Assembly: GCA_964611125.1 (NCBI GenBank)
Contig: CAZSZO010000001.1
Location: 1 to 64,000, forward strand
Direction: 5' to 3'
Length of the DNA stretch: 64,000 bases
Source of the DNA: JAEUIX01 sp964611125
Lineage (GTDB): Bacteria > Planctomycetota > Phycisphaerae > Phycisphaerales > UBA1924
The position numbers and the translations under genes are program-made. Every line of letters begins with the position of its first letter. Position 1 is the first letter of the stretch. The notes beneath the pieces were generated by a model. The model was not told where the DNA came from and did not search any database. It worked only from the letters and a program-made list of their open reading frames with translations. This document shows positions 1-7,832 of the stretch, piece after piece.

Positions 1-586
1 GCTCGAACCAGTGGCGGGTGGCCAGGGTGCTGAGCAGGCTGAGCATGTCGAGATGGCGATGCTGCATGAGGGCGACGCAGGCGCGGATGCAGGCGGGCTC
101 GAAAATGGTGTCGGCGTCGGCGAAGAGCAGCAGCTCGCCCGGCCGGGCGGGGCCGCCGGGGGAGGCCTGCACCGCCGAGTGAACCGCGTGCACCTTGCCG
201 GCCCAGTCGGGCGGGCAGGCGTCGATGAGATGGATGTGGAATCGCGGGTCGCCGGCGATGAGCTCGCGCAGGATCGTCTCGGTGCGATCGGTGCAGCGGT
301 CGAGGGAGAAGGTGACCGAGAGCGACGGGTAATCCTGGCGCAGGAGCGAGCGGGCGACGTCGGCGATGACGACCTCTTCGTTGTGCGCCGGGATCACGAG
401 GCGGACGTGCGGGACCTCGGCCGAAGCGGCGAGCAGGGCGCGAGCCTCGGTGAGGTCGAGCCCATCGCGGGCGGTGGGGAGGCGGCGGGTGGCCAGCACA
501 TGCCCGAGGACGATCGCCCAGTACGCCGCGGCGCAGAGCGCCAGGGCCGTCAGGATGATCAGGGCGAGAAACTGGGGGAGGGGCAT
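1..586 (-). CDS. Glycosyltransferase family 2 protein (C-terminus cut off by window edge)
   Basis: Translating the minus strand from the ATG at 584-586 gives 195 codons that run off the window. The protein opens with a hydrophobic segment (about residues 4-30), which suggests an N-terminal membrane anchor. The start of a GT-A fold follows: a VIPAHNEE motif in the first strand, a DRCTD loop, and an LLFADADT segment carrying the Asp-x-Asp metal and nucleotide-sugar site. It should transfer a sugar from a nucleotide-sugar donor at the inner membrane; the acceptor cannot be told. The layout resembles membrane-anchored GT2 enzymes of the HpnB type, but the specificity is a guess because the C-terminal half is missing. 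It is divergent from the carboxyltransferase gene. A TACGCT element lies 10 nt upstream of the ATG (complement 597-602), and no Shine-Dalgarno is visible. Confidence 0.8.
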   Translation of the reverse strand, partial: MPLPQFLALIILTALALCAAAYWAIVLGHVLATRRLPTARDGLDLTEARALLAASAEVPHVRLVIPAHNEEVVIADVARSLLRQDYPSLSVTFSLDRCTDRTETILRELIAGDPRFHIHLIDACPPDWAGKVHAVHSAVQASPGGPARPGELLLFADADTIFEPACIRACVALMQHRHLDMLSLLSTLATRHWFE

Positions 587-661
587 GGAAGGGTGCAGCG
601 TAGACCGGTCGGACCCCAACCCCCCACCCCCCAACCCCCCCAACCCGATGCGGCCCGTCGC

Positions 662-667
662 TACCCT
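662..667 (+). promoter_or_regulatory. Putative -10 element (TACCCT) of a leaderless promoter
   Basis: TACCCT ends 8 nt before the ATG at 676, so transcription would begin at or next to the start codon. There is no Shine-Dalgarno in the short C-rich gap. It belongs to the recurrent TAnnnT pattern described in the findings. Confidence 0.45.
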
Positions 668-675
668 GAGAACCC

Positions 676-2415
676 ATGGCCCCCAGCACTCCCCCCACCC
701 CCCACACCCCCCCGACCCCCACCACCACTCCGAGCACGGCGCCTGGCAGCGCCGGCGCGGCGCCCGCGCTCGGCCTGCGCGAGTTGGCCGGGCAGATGCT
801 GGCGAGCGAGGCGAAACTCAAGCTGGGCGGCGGCAAGGCGGCGATCGATCGGCAGCACGAGAAGGGGCGCCTGACAGCGCGGGAGCGGGTCGAGAAGCTA
901 ATCGACCCGGGCACGGGATTTCAGGAATACGGCCTGTGGGCGGGCTTTGGCATGTACGAGGAGTTTGGCGGGGCGCCGGGGGCCGGGGTGGTGACGGGCG
1001 TCGGCGTGGTGTCGGGCATGCGGTGCATGATCATCGCCAACGACGCGACGGTGAAGGCCGGGGCGTTCTTCCCGATGACCTGCAAGAAGATCATCCGGGC
1101 CCAGACCATCGCCCACATGGCCCGCCTGCCGCTGGTGTACCTGGTGGACTCGGCGGGCGTCTTTCTGCCGCTGCAGGAGGACGTCTTCCCCGACACCGAC
1201 GACTTCGGCCGGATCTTCCGCAACAACGCGGTGATCTCGGCGGAGGGGATCCCGCAGATCGCGGCGATCATGGGGTACTGCGTCGCGGGCGGCGGGTATC
1301 TGCCGGTGCTGTGCGACACGCTGCTGATGACCGAGGGCTCAGGGCTGTATCTGGCGGGCCCGGCGCTCGTCAAGGCCGCGATCGGCCAGGTGGTGACTGA
1401 TGAGGAGCTCGGCGGGGCCGCGATGCACGCGGCGGTGAGCGGGACGATTGATTTCAAGGAGAAGGATGACGATTCCTGCATCCAGCGGCTGCGGTCGCTG
1501 GTGGGCAAGCAGCGGCGGCTAGACCCCGCCGACGAGGGCGGCCGGCGCGGAGCGGGGCCGTACCGCGGCGGCGAAGACCTGTACACGCTCTTCACCGACA
1601 AGGCCGGGGCGCAGTACGAGGTGCGCGATCTGATCACCTGCCTCGTGGACAGCCGCGTGACGGACGGGGTGCTCGGTCCCGACTTTGACGAGTACAAGGC
1701 TGACTACGGGCTTTCGATCGTCTGCGGATACGCCCGCCTGGGCGGGCACGCCGTGGGCATCGTGGCGAACCAGAAGAAGCTGGTGCACCGGTCCATGCCG
1801 GGAGGCTCGGCGGGGCCGACCAAGGCGGTGCAGATGCCCGGGGTCATCTATGACGACTCGGCCGACAAGGCCGCGCGGTTCATCATGGATTGCAATCAGC
1901 GGAAGGTCCCGATCGTGTTCGTGCACGACACCACAGGCTTCATGGTGGGTCGCGACAGCGAGCAGGGCGGGATCATCCGGGCCGGGGCGAAAATGGTGAA
2001 CGCCATGGCCAACTGCGTGGTGCCCAAGATCGTGCTGATCACCGGCGGCTCGTACGGGGCGGGGAACTATGCGATGTGCGGACGGGCGTTTGATCAGTTC
2101 CTGAGTTTCGCCTGGCCTTCGGCCAAGTGCGCCGTGATGGGCGCCAACCAGGCGACGGGGGTTCTGACGACGATCGAGGAAGCCTCGCGCAAGCGCAAGG
2201 GCGAGACCATCGACCCCGAGACGCACAAGCAGATCTACTCGGCGATTCACGCCGGGTACACCGAGCAGGCGGACATCCGGCACGCGGCGGCCCGCGGCTG
2301 GGTGGACCGACTGATCGAGCCGCACCGCAGCCGCGAGGAGCTGATCGCGGCGCTGGAGGCGACGCGCGGGTGGGACTACTCACGGGACCTCAAGACCGGG
2401 GTGCTTCAGACCTGA
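676..2415 (+). CDS. Acyl-CoA carboxylase carboxyltransferase (beta) subunit
   Basis: This 579-residue protein is the carboxyltransferase half of a biotin-dependent acyl-CoA carboxylase. That half moves CO2 from carboxybiotin to an acyl-CoA. Two crotonase-like halves are visible. The N-half includes YLVDSAGVFLPLQEDVFP and a GYCVAGGGYLP oxyanion-hole region. The C-half includes VHDTTGFMVG and ITGGSYGAGNYAMCGRAF, typical of methylcrotonyl-, geranyl- or propionyl-CoA carboxylase beta subunits. The DSAGVFLPLQ wording is closest to methylcrotonoyl-CoA carboxylase beta (MccB), but substrate cannot be assigned from sequence alone. The first 30 or so residues are a Pro/Thr-rich low-complexity leader not usual for the family. 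The true start could lie further in, but the -10-like element just before 676 supports this ATG. No biotin carboxylase or biotin carrier gene is in the window. Confidence 0.9.
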   Translation: MAPSTPPTPHTPPTPTTTPSTAPGSAGAAPALGLRELAGQMLASEAKLKLGGGKAAIDRQHEKGRLTARERVEKLIDPGTGFQEYGLWAGFGMYEEFGGAPGAGVVTGVGVVSGMRCMIIANDATVKAGAFFPMTCKKIIRAQTIAHMARLPLVYLVDSAGVFLPLQEDVFPDTDDFGRIFRNNAVISAEGIPQIAAIMGYCVAGGGYLPVLCDTLLMTEGSGLYLAGPALVKAAIGQVVTDEELGGAAMHAAVSGTIDFKEKDDDSCIQRLRSLVGKQRRLDPADEGGRRGAGPYRGGEDLYTLFTDKAGAQYEVRDLITCLVDSRVTDGVLGPDFDEYKADYGLSIVCGYARLGGHAVGIVANQKKLVHRSMPGGSAGPTKAVQMPGVIYDDSADKAARFIMDCNQRKVPIVFVHDTTGFMVGRDSEQGGIIRAGAKMVNAMANCVVPKIVLITGGSYGAGNYAMCGRAFDQFLSFAWPSAKCAVMGANQATGVLTTIEEASRKRKGETIDPETHKQIYSAIHAGYTEQADIRHAAARGWVDRLIEPHRSREELIAALEATRGWDYSRDLKTGVLQT

Positions 2416-2490
2416 TGTGGAAACTGGAAAGCGGTTTCTCGGTCTACAGAGAATGGGCTGGATCGCAACCCACCGGTCCGGAGACGAGCG

Positions 2491-3294
2491 ATGGCCAAGA
2501 AGCCCCAGTCGGAGATCATTCGGCACACCGAGCCCAGCAAGAATGCGGGGACCGCCCCGCCGCGCTGTCTGACTGAGAAGCAGATGAAGGCGGTGGAGGA
2601 CCACGTGAGCAAGCACGTGGGCAATTTCAAGATGGTGCTGCACGAGGTCATCTCGGAAGGCATCCATCTGGATGTCATCCCGGTGGAGCCGATCAAATCC
2701 CGGCCTTTCAAGACGTTCGTGACGATGGGGACGAGTGCTGTGCCGATGGCCGTTCCTCCGGGGTACGAAGGCCCGGATCGCATCGAACTCGCGGTGGTGC
2801 TGCCGCCGGAGTGGCCGACGGACGCCGAGTCTTTCAAGGCGCCCGGCGAACTGCACTACTGGCCGATCAGGTGGCTCAAGAACCTCGGGCGGCTGCCGAG
2901 CGACTTCGATACCTACTTGGGCGTCGGGCACACCGTGCCCAACGGCGAGCCGCCGGAGCCCCTCGGAAAGGGCTGCAAGTTTGTCTGCTGGATGCTGGTC
3001 CCGCCGCTGAGCTTCAAGCCAGGATTCTCCATGCTCAAGTCGCGGGGTTTCAGCGTGGAGTTTCTCCAGATCATCCCGCTGTACTTGGAGGAGATGGAGC
3101 TGAAGCTGAACGAAGGGGTGGAGGTGCTCTGGGATCGGTTTGCGGACGCGGCGATCGATCCGACGCTGCTGTGTGACCCCGAGCGGCCGAACGTCGCCAA
3201 GAGGGGAAAGACAATCAGGCGGCGGCCTTCTGGGGCTCCCGATGGCGCGACCGCACCGCCCACAGCACCAATCCGAGCCCGGCCGCCATCATGA
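2491..3294 (+). CDS. Suppressor-of-fused (SUFU) domain protein
   Basis: This 267-residue soluble protein has SUFU-family features. These include TFVTMGTSAVPMAVPPG (about residues 75-91), an acidic LAVVLPPEWP stretch, WPIRWLKNLGRLPSDFDTYL, and GHTVPNG. SUFU is known from Hedgehog signalling in animals. Bacterial versions are of unclear function, and some act as immunity proteins of polymorphic toxins; no toxin gene is adjacent here, so that role is unsupported. The conserved domain ends near residue 240. The last 27 or so codons (Arg/Pro/Ala-rich) lie over the 3' end of the convergent MFS gene and look like read-through into its antisense strand. The start is chosen for GGAG about 12 nt upstream. 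Confidence 0.75.
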   Translation: MAKKPQSEIIRHTEPSKNAGTAPPRCLTEKQMKAVEDHVSKHVGNFKMVLHEVISEGIHLDVIPVEPIKSRPFKTFVTMGTSAVPMAVPPGYEGPDRIELAVVLPPEWPTDAESFKAPGELHYWPIRWLKNLGRLPSDFDTYLGVGHTVPNGEPPEPLGKGCKFVCWMLVPPLSFKPGFSMLKSRGFSVEFLQIIPLYLEEMELKLNEGVEVLWDRFADAAIDPTLLCDPERPNVAKRGKTIRRRPSGAPDGATAPPTAPIRARPPS

Positions 3295-4453
3295 TCGCGC
3301 ACGCGAAGAACGGGGCGCCGGGGATGCGGACGGGCGCGGAGTCTGAAATGAAGTACCCCGCCAGACTCGTGCTGATGAGCGGCCCGAAGATGCCCGAGAG
3401 GCTCTTGACGCTCTGCAGGGCCCCCTGCACGGCGCCTTGCTCATCGGGCCGGACTGACTTGGTGATGATCGCCTGGGCCGCGGGGGCCGCGATGCCCCCC
3501 GGGCTGCACAACACAATCACGATGTAGATCATCCACCCCTGGGTGGCCAGGCCATACCCGACGAACGCGGCGATACCCAGCGCGATCCCGAGAATCAGCG
3601 AGCGGATCTCGCCGAGACGGGGGATGAGCGTCCGCGTGAGCCCACCCTGGACGACGACGGCGCAGATGCCCACGGCGAAGAGGGACATGCCCACCTCGAA
3701 GGGCCCCCAGCCGAATCGCTCGGAGCTTGTGCCCGCCCAGACGCCGTGCAGCCCGAACTCGGCGAGGTTCATCATGAACGACGCGATGGCGAGGCGGAAG
3801 ACCAGCGGATAGGCGGTCAGCCGGCCGAGGGCGCCGAACGGGTTGCACTTTGCGAGGGTGACCTTCGAGCGGTGCTCGGGCGCCAGCGACTCAGGGAGCA
3901 CGAACGCGCCATAGAGCCAGTTGAGGAGCGACAGCACTCCGGCGACGATGAAGGGGAGCCGGATGTCGGTCGCGCCCAGCAGCCCGCCCGCGACGGGCCC
4001 CATGATGAAGCCCACGCCGAAGGCGGCGAAGACCATGCCCATCGCCGCGGCGCGGTTCTTGGGCGACGAAACATCGGCGACATACGCGAAGGCGACGGTG
4101 ATGGTGGCGCCGGAGAGGCCGTTGATGGCCCGCGTGAGGTAGAGCACGCCCAGCGTCGGGGCGAAGGCCTGCCCGAAATAGTCGATGCCGGAGCCGAACA
4201 TCGAGATGAGCAGGATCGACCGCCGGCCGAACTGATCAGAGAGGGCCCCCATCAGCGGCCCGAAGAGAAAGGTCATGATGAAGAAGGTCGTCATGAGCCG
4301 GCCGAAGATCGGCAGGGCCTCCGCCTCGGTGGCCCCGGCGCCGAGCAGTTGCTGCACGAGCTTTGGGCCGATGGGGATGAGCAGCCCGAAGCCGAGGGTC
4401 TCCAGGAACACGGTCAGCATGATGAAGCCCAGCGCGGGCTTGCGATCGGACAC
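3215..4453 (-). CDS. MFS transporter, Tet(A)-like multidrug/tetracycline efflux type
   Basis: This 412-residue protein has twelve predicted membrane segments and belongs to the major facilitator superfamily, inner membrane. It carries the loop 2-3 signature GPLMGALSDQFGRRS, as in TetA-class drug:H+ antiporters, and a motif-C-like GVGFIMGPVAGGLLG in segment 5. These features are typical of proton-coupled drug exporters; the substrate is unknown. The start is a GTG (complement 4451-4453) with GAGG about 8 nt upstream. Its 3' end overlaps the convergent SUFU gene by 80 nt. The high similarity of motif order to the Tet family makes the superfamily assignment firm but does not prove tetracycline export. 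Confidence 0.9.
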   Translation of the reverse strand: MSDRKPALGFIMLTVFLETLGFGLLIPIGPKLVQQLLGAGATEAEALPIFGRLMTTFFIMTFLFGPLMGALSDQFGRRSILLISMFGSGIDYFGQAFAPTLGVLYLTRAINGLSGATITVAFAYVADVSSPKNRAAAMGMVFAAFGVGFIMGPVAGGLLGATDIRLPFIVAGVLSLLNWLYGAFVLPESLAPEHRSKVTLAKCNPFGALGRLTAYPLVFRLAIASFMMNLAEFGLHGVWAGTSSERFGWGPFEVGMSLFAVGICAVVVQGGLTRTLIPRLGEIRSLILGIALGIAAFVGYGLATQGWMIYIVIVLCSPGGIAAPAAQAIITKSVRPDEQGAVQGALQSVKSLSGIFGPLISTSLAGYFISDSAPVRIPGAPFFACAIMMAAGLGLVLWAVRSRHREPQKAAA

Positions 4454-4687
4454 GGGGAAACCTCGGTGTTGGCGGGGGGCGGCTGCGTGAGCGCGAAAAC
4501 AAGACCAGCCGGGAGCGTAGCCGCGGCCAGAGCCGGCGCGGCCGGAAGCGGCAGGGGCGGTTATGGGCGGCAGGCTGTTCGTTCAGGATCACCTGCGCGG
4601 CGCCGTCGGCCGGGTCGGCGGAGGGGCCGGCGGCGAGGGTGCAATCGGCGGCGTGCTTGATCCGTTGAACATGGTGAGGAGCAACTC

Positions 4688-5365
4688 ATGAACCGCAATC
4701 CGATGACCGTGTTTCCGCTCGCCCTTGTCGCCGCCAGTCTGGCGGGCCTGCCGGGAGTCGGCGGATCGGCCGCAGGGCAGGAGCGGCGGCCGCACGCCGA
4801 CGCGCGGCAGGAGAACCGGCAGGAGAACCGCCAGGAAGCCCGGCGCGATGATCGCAAGCAGGACCGGCGCGAAGACCGGCGTGAGGATCTCCGGGAAGAT
4901 CGCCGGGAAGACCGGCGTGAAGACCGCCAGGCGCGGCGGCTCGACGCGGCTCAGGCCAAGTTCGACACCAACGGCGACGGCAAGCTCGACGAAGCGGAGC
5001 GCGCGGCGTTCAAGGCGGCGGCGGAAGCCCGCACGGCGAAGGTGAAGGCCGCGCTCGACGCCAACAAGGACGGGCTGGTGTCGTTCCAGGAATGGAAGGC
5101 GGCGTACCCGGAGCTGCGCGGCTTTGAGGCGGAACTGGCCGAGAAGATGAAGAACGCCAAGGTGAAGGCGGAGCTGCTGAAGAAGTTCGACAAGAACGGC
5201 GACGGGCAGCTTGATGACACCGAGAAGACCGCCGCGCGGGCGGAGTGGCAGCAGAGCCGGCTGGACCTGATCGCGAAGTTTGACGTCAACGGGGACGGCA
5301 AGCTTGACGACGGGGAGCGGAAGGCGATGGTGGAGTCGCTCAAGGGAGGGAAGGCGGCGGGGTGA
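4688..5365 (+). CDS. Secreted EF-hand protein with Arg/Glu/Asp-rich repeats
   Basis: This 225-residue protein starts with a signal peptide (about residues 1-29). A highly charged low-complexity stretch follows (about residues 30-80), built from short repeats such as ENRQ and EDRRED. Four EF-hand loops come next: FDTNGDGKLDEAE (about 92), LDANKDGLVSFQE (about 124), FDKNGDGQLDDTE (about 168) and FDVNGDGKLDDGE (about 197). All keep the acidic residues at positions 1, 3, 5 and 12 expected for calcium binding. It is probably a periplasmic or cell-surface calcium-binding protein; partners are unknown. GAGGAG about 7 nt before the ATG decides the start. It converges with hppD, 43 nt apart. Confidence 0.8.
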   Translation: MNRNPMTVFPLALVAASLAGLPGVGGSAAGQERRPHADARQENRQENRQEARRDDRKQDRREDRREDLREDRREDRREDRQARRLDAAQAKFDTNGDGKLDEAERAAFKAAAEARTAKVKAALDANKDGLVSFQEWKAAYPELRGFEAELAEKMKNAKVKAELLKKFDKNGDGQLDDTEKTAARAEWQQSRLDLIAKFDVNGDGKLDDGERKAMVESLKGGKAAG

Positions 5366-5408
5366 GAACCTGCGCGCCTCGCAGCGGCTGGCGGAACGAG
5401 CCTGGGAG

Positions 5409-6632
5409 TTAGAGGTTGCCGCGGCGCTGCTGCTCGAGCTCCAGGGCCTCAAAGAGGGCCTTGAAGTTGCCCTTGCCGAAGCTCTGCGAGCCGCGCCGGC
5501 AGATGATCTCGAAGAACAGCGTCGGCCGGTCCTGCAGCGGGCGCGTGAAGAGCTGGAGCAAGTAGCCCTCATCATCGGCGTCGACCAGGATGCCCAGCTT
5601 GCGGACGGCCTCGTGGTCCTCGCGGACGGCCTGGTGGCCGTGGGTCGTGAGCATCGTGTTGACGCGGTCCCAGACGTGCTCGTAGTAGGCGTCGGGGAGG
5701 GTCAGGAAGTCGACCCCGCGGGCCCGGAGCGCGGCGATGGAGTGGAGTTCATCATCGGTGCGGAGGGCCAGGTGCTGCACGCCGGGGGTGTTGCAGTGCC
5801 AGTCGAGGTACTCCTGCACCTGCGACTTCTTCTTGCCCGGGGCGGGCTCGTTGATGGGCATCTTGATGAGGTTGTTGCCGCTGGCCATCACTTTTGACAT
5901 CAGGGCGGAGAAGTCGGTGGCGATGTCCTTGTCGTCGAAATGCTTGAACATGGTGAACTCGAGGACATCCTCGTAGAACTTCACCCAGTAGTTCATCTTG
6001 CCCAGTTCGACGTTGCCGACGAGGTGGTCAACGTACTTGAGCCCGCAGGGGTTCCTGCGGTTGTAGTCGTTGACCGAGAGCACCGACGTGTTGGAGGGGC
6101 CGCCCGAGCCGTCGAGCGTGCGGAAACCGGGCTGGAATACGCCCCCCTGCTTCACCTTCACCAGCTCATAGGCGCCGGTGCGCGAGACAAAGGAGTGCAC
6201 CACCCGGCCGTAGGTGCGGATGCCGGCCATGGTCACCGAACCCTGGGCATCGCTCACGGTCCGCGGGGCGTAGGCGGGGATCGCGCCGTTGCGAACCGCC
6301 CGCTCAAAGGCCTTCTCCGCGTCGAAGACGGTGAAGGCGACGTCCTTCACGCCGTCGCCGTACATCGCGCACTCAAGGGCTGCGGGGTGTTCGGGGGTCA
6401 GGGCTGAGGTGAGGATGAAGCGGATGTTGCCCTGCGTGAGCAGGTAGTGGGCCGAGTCGCGCGAGCCGCTGGTGAGGTCGGAGACCTGCTCGATCTGGAA
6501 GCCGAAGCACTGGGCGTAGAAGAACGCCGCCTGGCGGGCGTTACCGACATAGAACCGCACATGATCGACATCGATGAGCTGAAGGGGGTCGTTGGTTTTG
6601 GAGGGGGCGGCGGCGGGGGCGAGGGTGGTCAT
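5409..6632 (-). CDS. hppD: 4-hydroxyphenylpyruvate dioxygenase
   Basis: This 407-residue non-heme Fe(II) enzyme converts 4-hydroxyphenylpyruvate to homogentisate in tyrosine breakdown (and in tocopherol or plastoquinone synthesis in other organisms). Two vicinal-oxygen-chelate halves are visible, the N-half beginning IDVDHVRFYVGNARQA. The iron ligands are present: His203 in YVDHLVGNV, His287 in GVQHLALRT and Glu375 in LFFEIICRRG. The C-terminal stretch GSQSFGKGNFKALFEALE closes the active site. Length is usual for the family. No homogentisate dioxygenase or other tyrosine-pathway gene is beside it. GGAG lies about 11 nt upstream of the ATG, and a TAGAAT box occurs about 100 nt upstream (complement 6732-6737), so the mRNA probably has a leader. 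Confidence 0.95.
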   Translation of the reverse strand: MTTLAPAAAPSKTNDPLQLIDVDHVRFYVGNARQAAFFYAQCFGFQIEQVSDLTSGSRDSAHYLLTQGNIRFILTSALTPEHPAALECAMYGDGVKDVAFTVFDAEKAFERAVRNGAIPAYAPRTVSDAQGSVTMAGIRTYGRVVHSFVSRTGAYELVKVKQGGVFQPGFRTLDGSGGPSNTSVLSVNDYNRRNPCGLKYVDHLVGNVELGKMNYWVKFYEDVLEFTMFKHFDDKDIATDFSALMSKVMASGNNLIKMPINEPAPGKKKSQVQEYLDWHCNTPGVQHLALRTDDELHSIAALRARGVDFLTLPDAYYEHVWDRVNTMLTTHGHQAVREDHEAVRKLGILVDADDEGYLLQLFTRPLQDRPTLFFEIICRRGSQSFGKGNFKALFEALELEQQRRGNL

Positions 6633-7015
6633 GGGGCGGCTCCGAGGCGGAGAGGGTCGCAGGGCGGCGCGAGCGGCCGCGCCGCAGGGCGTCGGCGGAC
6701 GGGCGGCGTGGACAGAAGCGACGACGGTCGCATTCTACGCCCGGGGGCAATCGGCCATCACCTCGACCCCGAGCAGCGCCGGGCGCGGGCCGGGCCCGTT
6801 CCGGCGCCGGCCTGCTGGGAACGAGCCGGGCGGGGGCCTGATCTGACGCTATCATCCTCCGAACATACGGCGGCCTTCACCGGTGGGTATGCTCCTGCGC
6901 CTGTCGCCACCGTCGCGACTGGCCCGCGACTGGGCCCGGGCGGCTCCTTGATGATCGGAACCCTGCACGGATAACGTCCCGAGGACCGATACCGTTCAGC
7001 GGAGAAGCACGCGTC
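6633..7015. other. Divergent intergenic region between hppD and the kinase-like gene
   Basis: These 383 nt carry no convincing gene. They should hold two promoters. On the minus strand TAGAAT (complement 6732-6737) is a plausible -10 for hppD. On the plus strand TTGATG (6948-6953) and GATAAC (6970-6975), 16 nt apart, are a plausible sigma-70 pair for the gene at 7016. Confidence 0.4.
6948..6975 (+). promoter_or_regulatory. Possible sigma-70 promoter of the kinase-like gene
   Basis: TTGATG and GATAAC are separated by 16 nt, and each matches four of six consensus bases. The predicted transcript start near 6982 leaves a leader of about 34 nt before the ATG at 7016. Confidence 0.3.
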
Positions 7016-7813
7016 ATGGTTGAACTGCAGTCACGCCCAAGGATCGGGCAGTACATTCTGACCAAGCCGCTGGCGTGCGGCGGTCTGGGCGAACGCCATC
7101 TGGCGCTGCATGAGCTTGATGCGACCAGCCATGTGGTCGTTCGGCCCGCGATCGGGCGAGATCGGTATGAGCAGCGGCGCGTGCTGGGCGTCATCGACCG
7201 GCTTCGCCGGCTCAGCCACCCGCACATCCTGCAGATCGAAGCGCACGGCCTCGACCTGCGCGGCCACCCGTGGATCGTCACGCCCTTCACCGGCGACGCG
7301 AGCGGGATCATCACCCTTGAGGCGCACATCCGCGCCAAGGACGGGTTCCTGGCGCCTGGCGAGGCCCGCGAAGCCGCGGTGCATCTGCTGCAGGCCTCCG
7401 CCCACGCTCACGAGCACGGCTTTGTGCATGGGCCGCTGGCGATGAGCGAAGTGCTGGTCGACCGGCGGGGCAGACTGCTGATTGAGTTCTACGGTCTGGC
7501 GATCGCTCTCCGGCGGACCGAGGCCGACCCGGAGCTCACGCGCCGCGAAGAGGTCCGCTCAATCGTGCGCATGGCCTATCAGCTCGTCACCGGGCTGCTG
7601 CCGGAGGAGCCGGTGATCCCGGCGGGCCGAGTGGTTCGCGGGCTTGAAGCGGGCTGGGACGACTGGTTCGAAACGGGGCTGATCAGCGGCGCCGGCTTCC
7701 GCTCCGCCGCGCACGCCCTGAGCGCCCTGCTGGAGCGGCAGAGCGAGCCCGTCAGCGGGAACCGCGTGGGCGTGCGGTCGGTGCTGCGGCGGTTGTTGTT
7801 CGCCGGGGCGTGA
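7016..7813 (+). CDS. Protein-kinase-like protein, predicted pseudokinase
   Basis: This 265-residue soluble protein has the order of segments of a Hanks-type Ser/Thr kinase. A glycine-rich loop LACGGLGERH (residues 19-28) is followed by a beta-3 strand VVVR, an alpha-C region, the HAHEHGFVH lead-in to the catalytic loop, and EFYGLA where DFGLA is expected. Every catalytic residue is changed: the ATP-anchoring Lys is Arg43, HRD reads His138-Gly139-Pro140, the catalytic-loop Lys is Ala, its Asn is Glu145, and the DFG Asp is Glu157. I infer a non-catalytic, signalling-scaffold role. There is no transmembrane segment or sensor domain, unlike many planctomycete kinases. It converges with the HEAT-repeat gene, 19 nt away. 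Confidence 0.7.
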   Translation: MVELQSRPRIGQYILTKPLACGGLGERHLALHELDATSHVVVRPAIGRDRYEQRRVLGVIDRLRRLSHPHILQIEAHGLDLRGHPWIVTPFTGDASGIITLEAHIRAKDGFLAPGEAREAAVHLLQASAHAHEHGFVHGPLAMSEVLVDRRGRLLIEFYGLAIALRRTEADPELTRREEVRSIVRMAYQLVTGLLPEEPVIPAGRVVRGLEAGWDDWFETGLISGAGFRSAAHALSALLERQSEPVSGNRVGVRSVLRRLLFAGA

Positions 7814-7832
7814 GGCGACCGCGATCACAAAC

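Noticed and set aside
11..874. Long plus-strand open frame at the window start
   Set aside because: It is antisense to the minus-strand glycosyltransferase, whose VIPAHNEE and DADT motifs are clear. Its own translation is low-complexity Gly/Ala/Glu.
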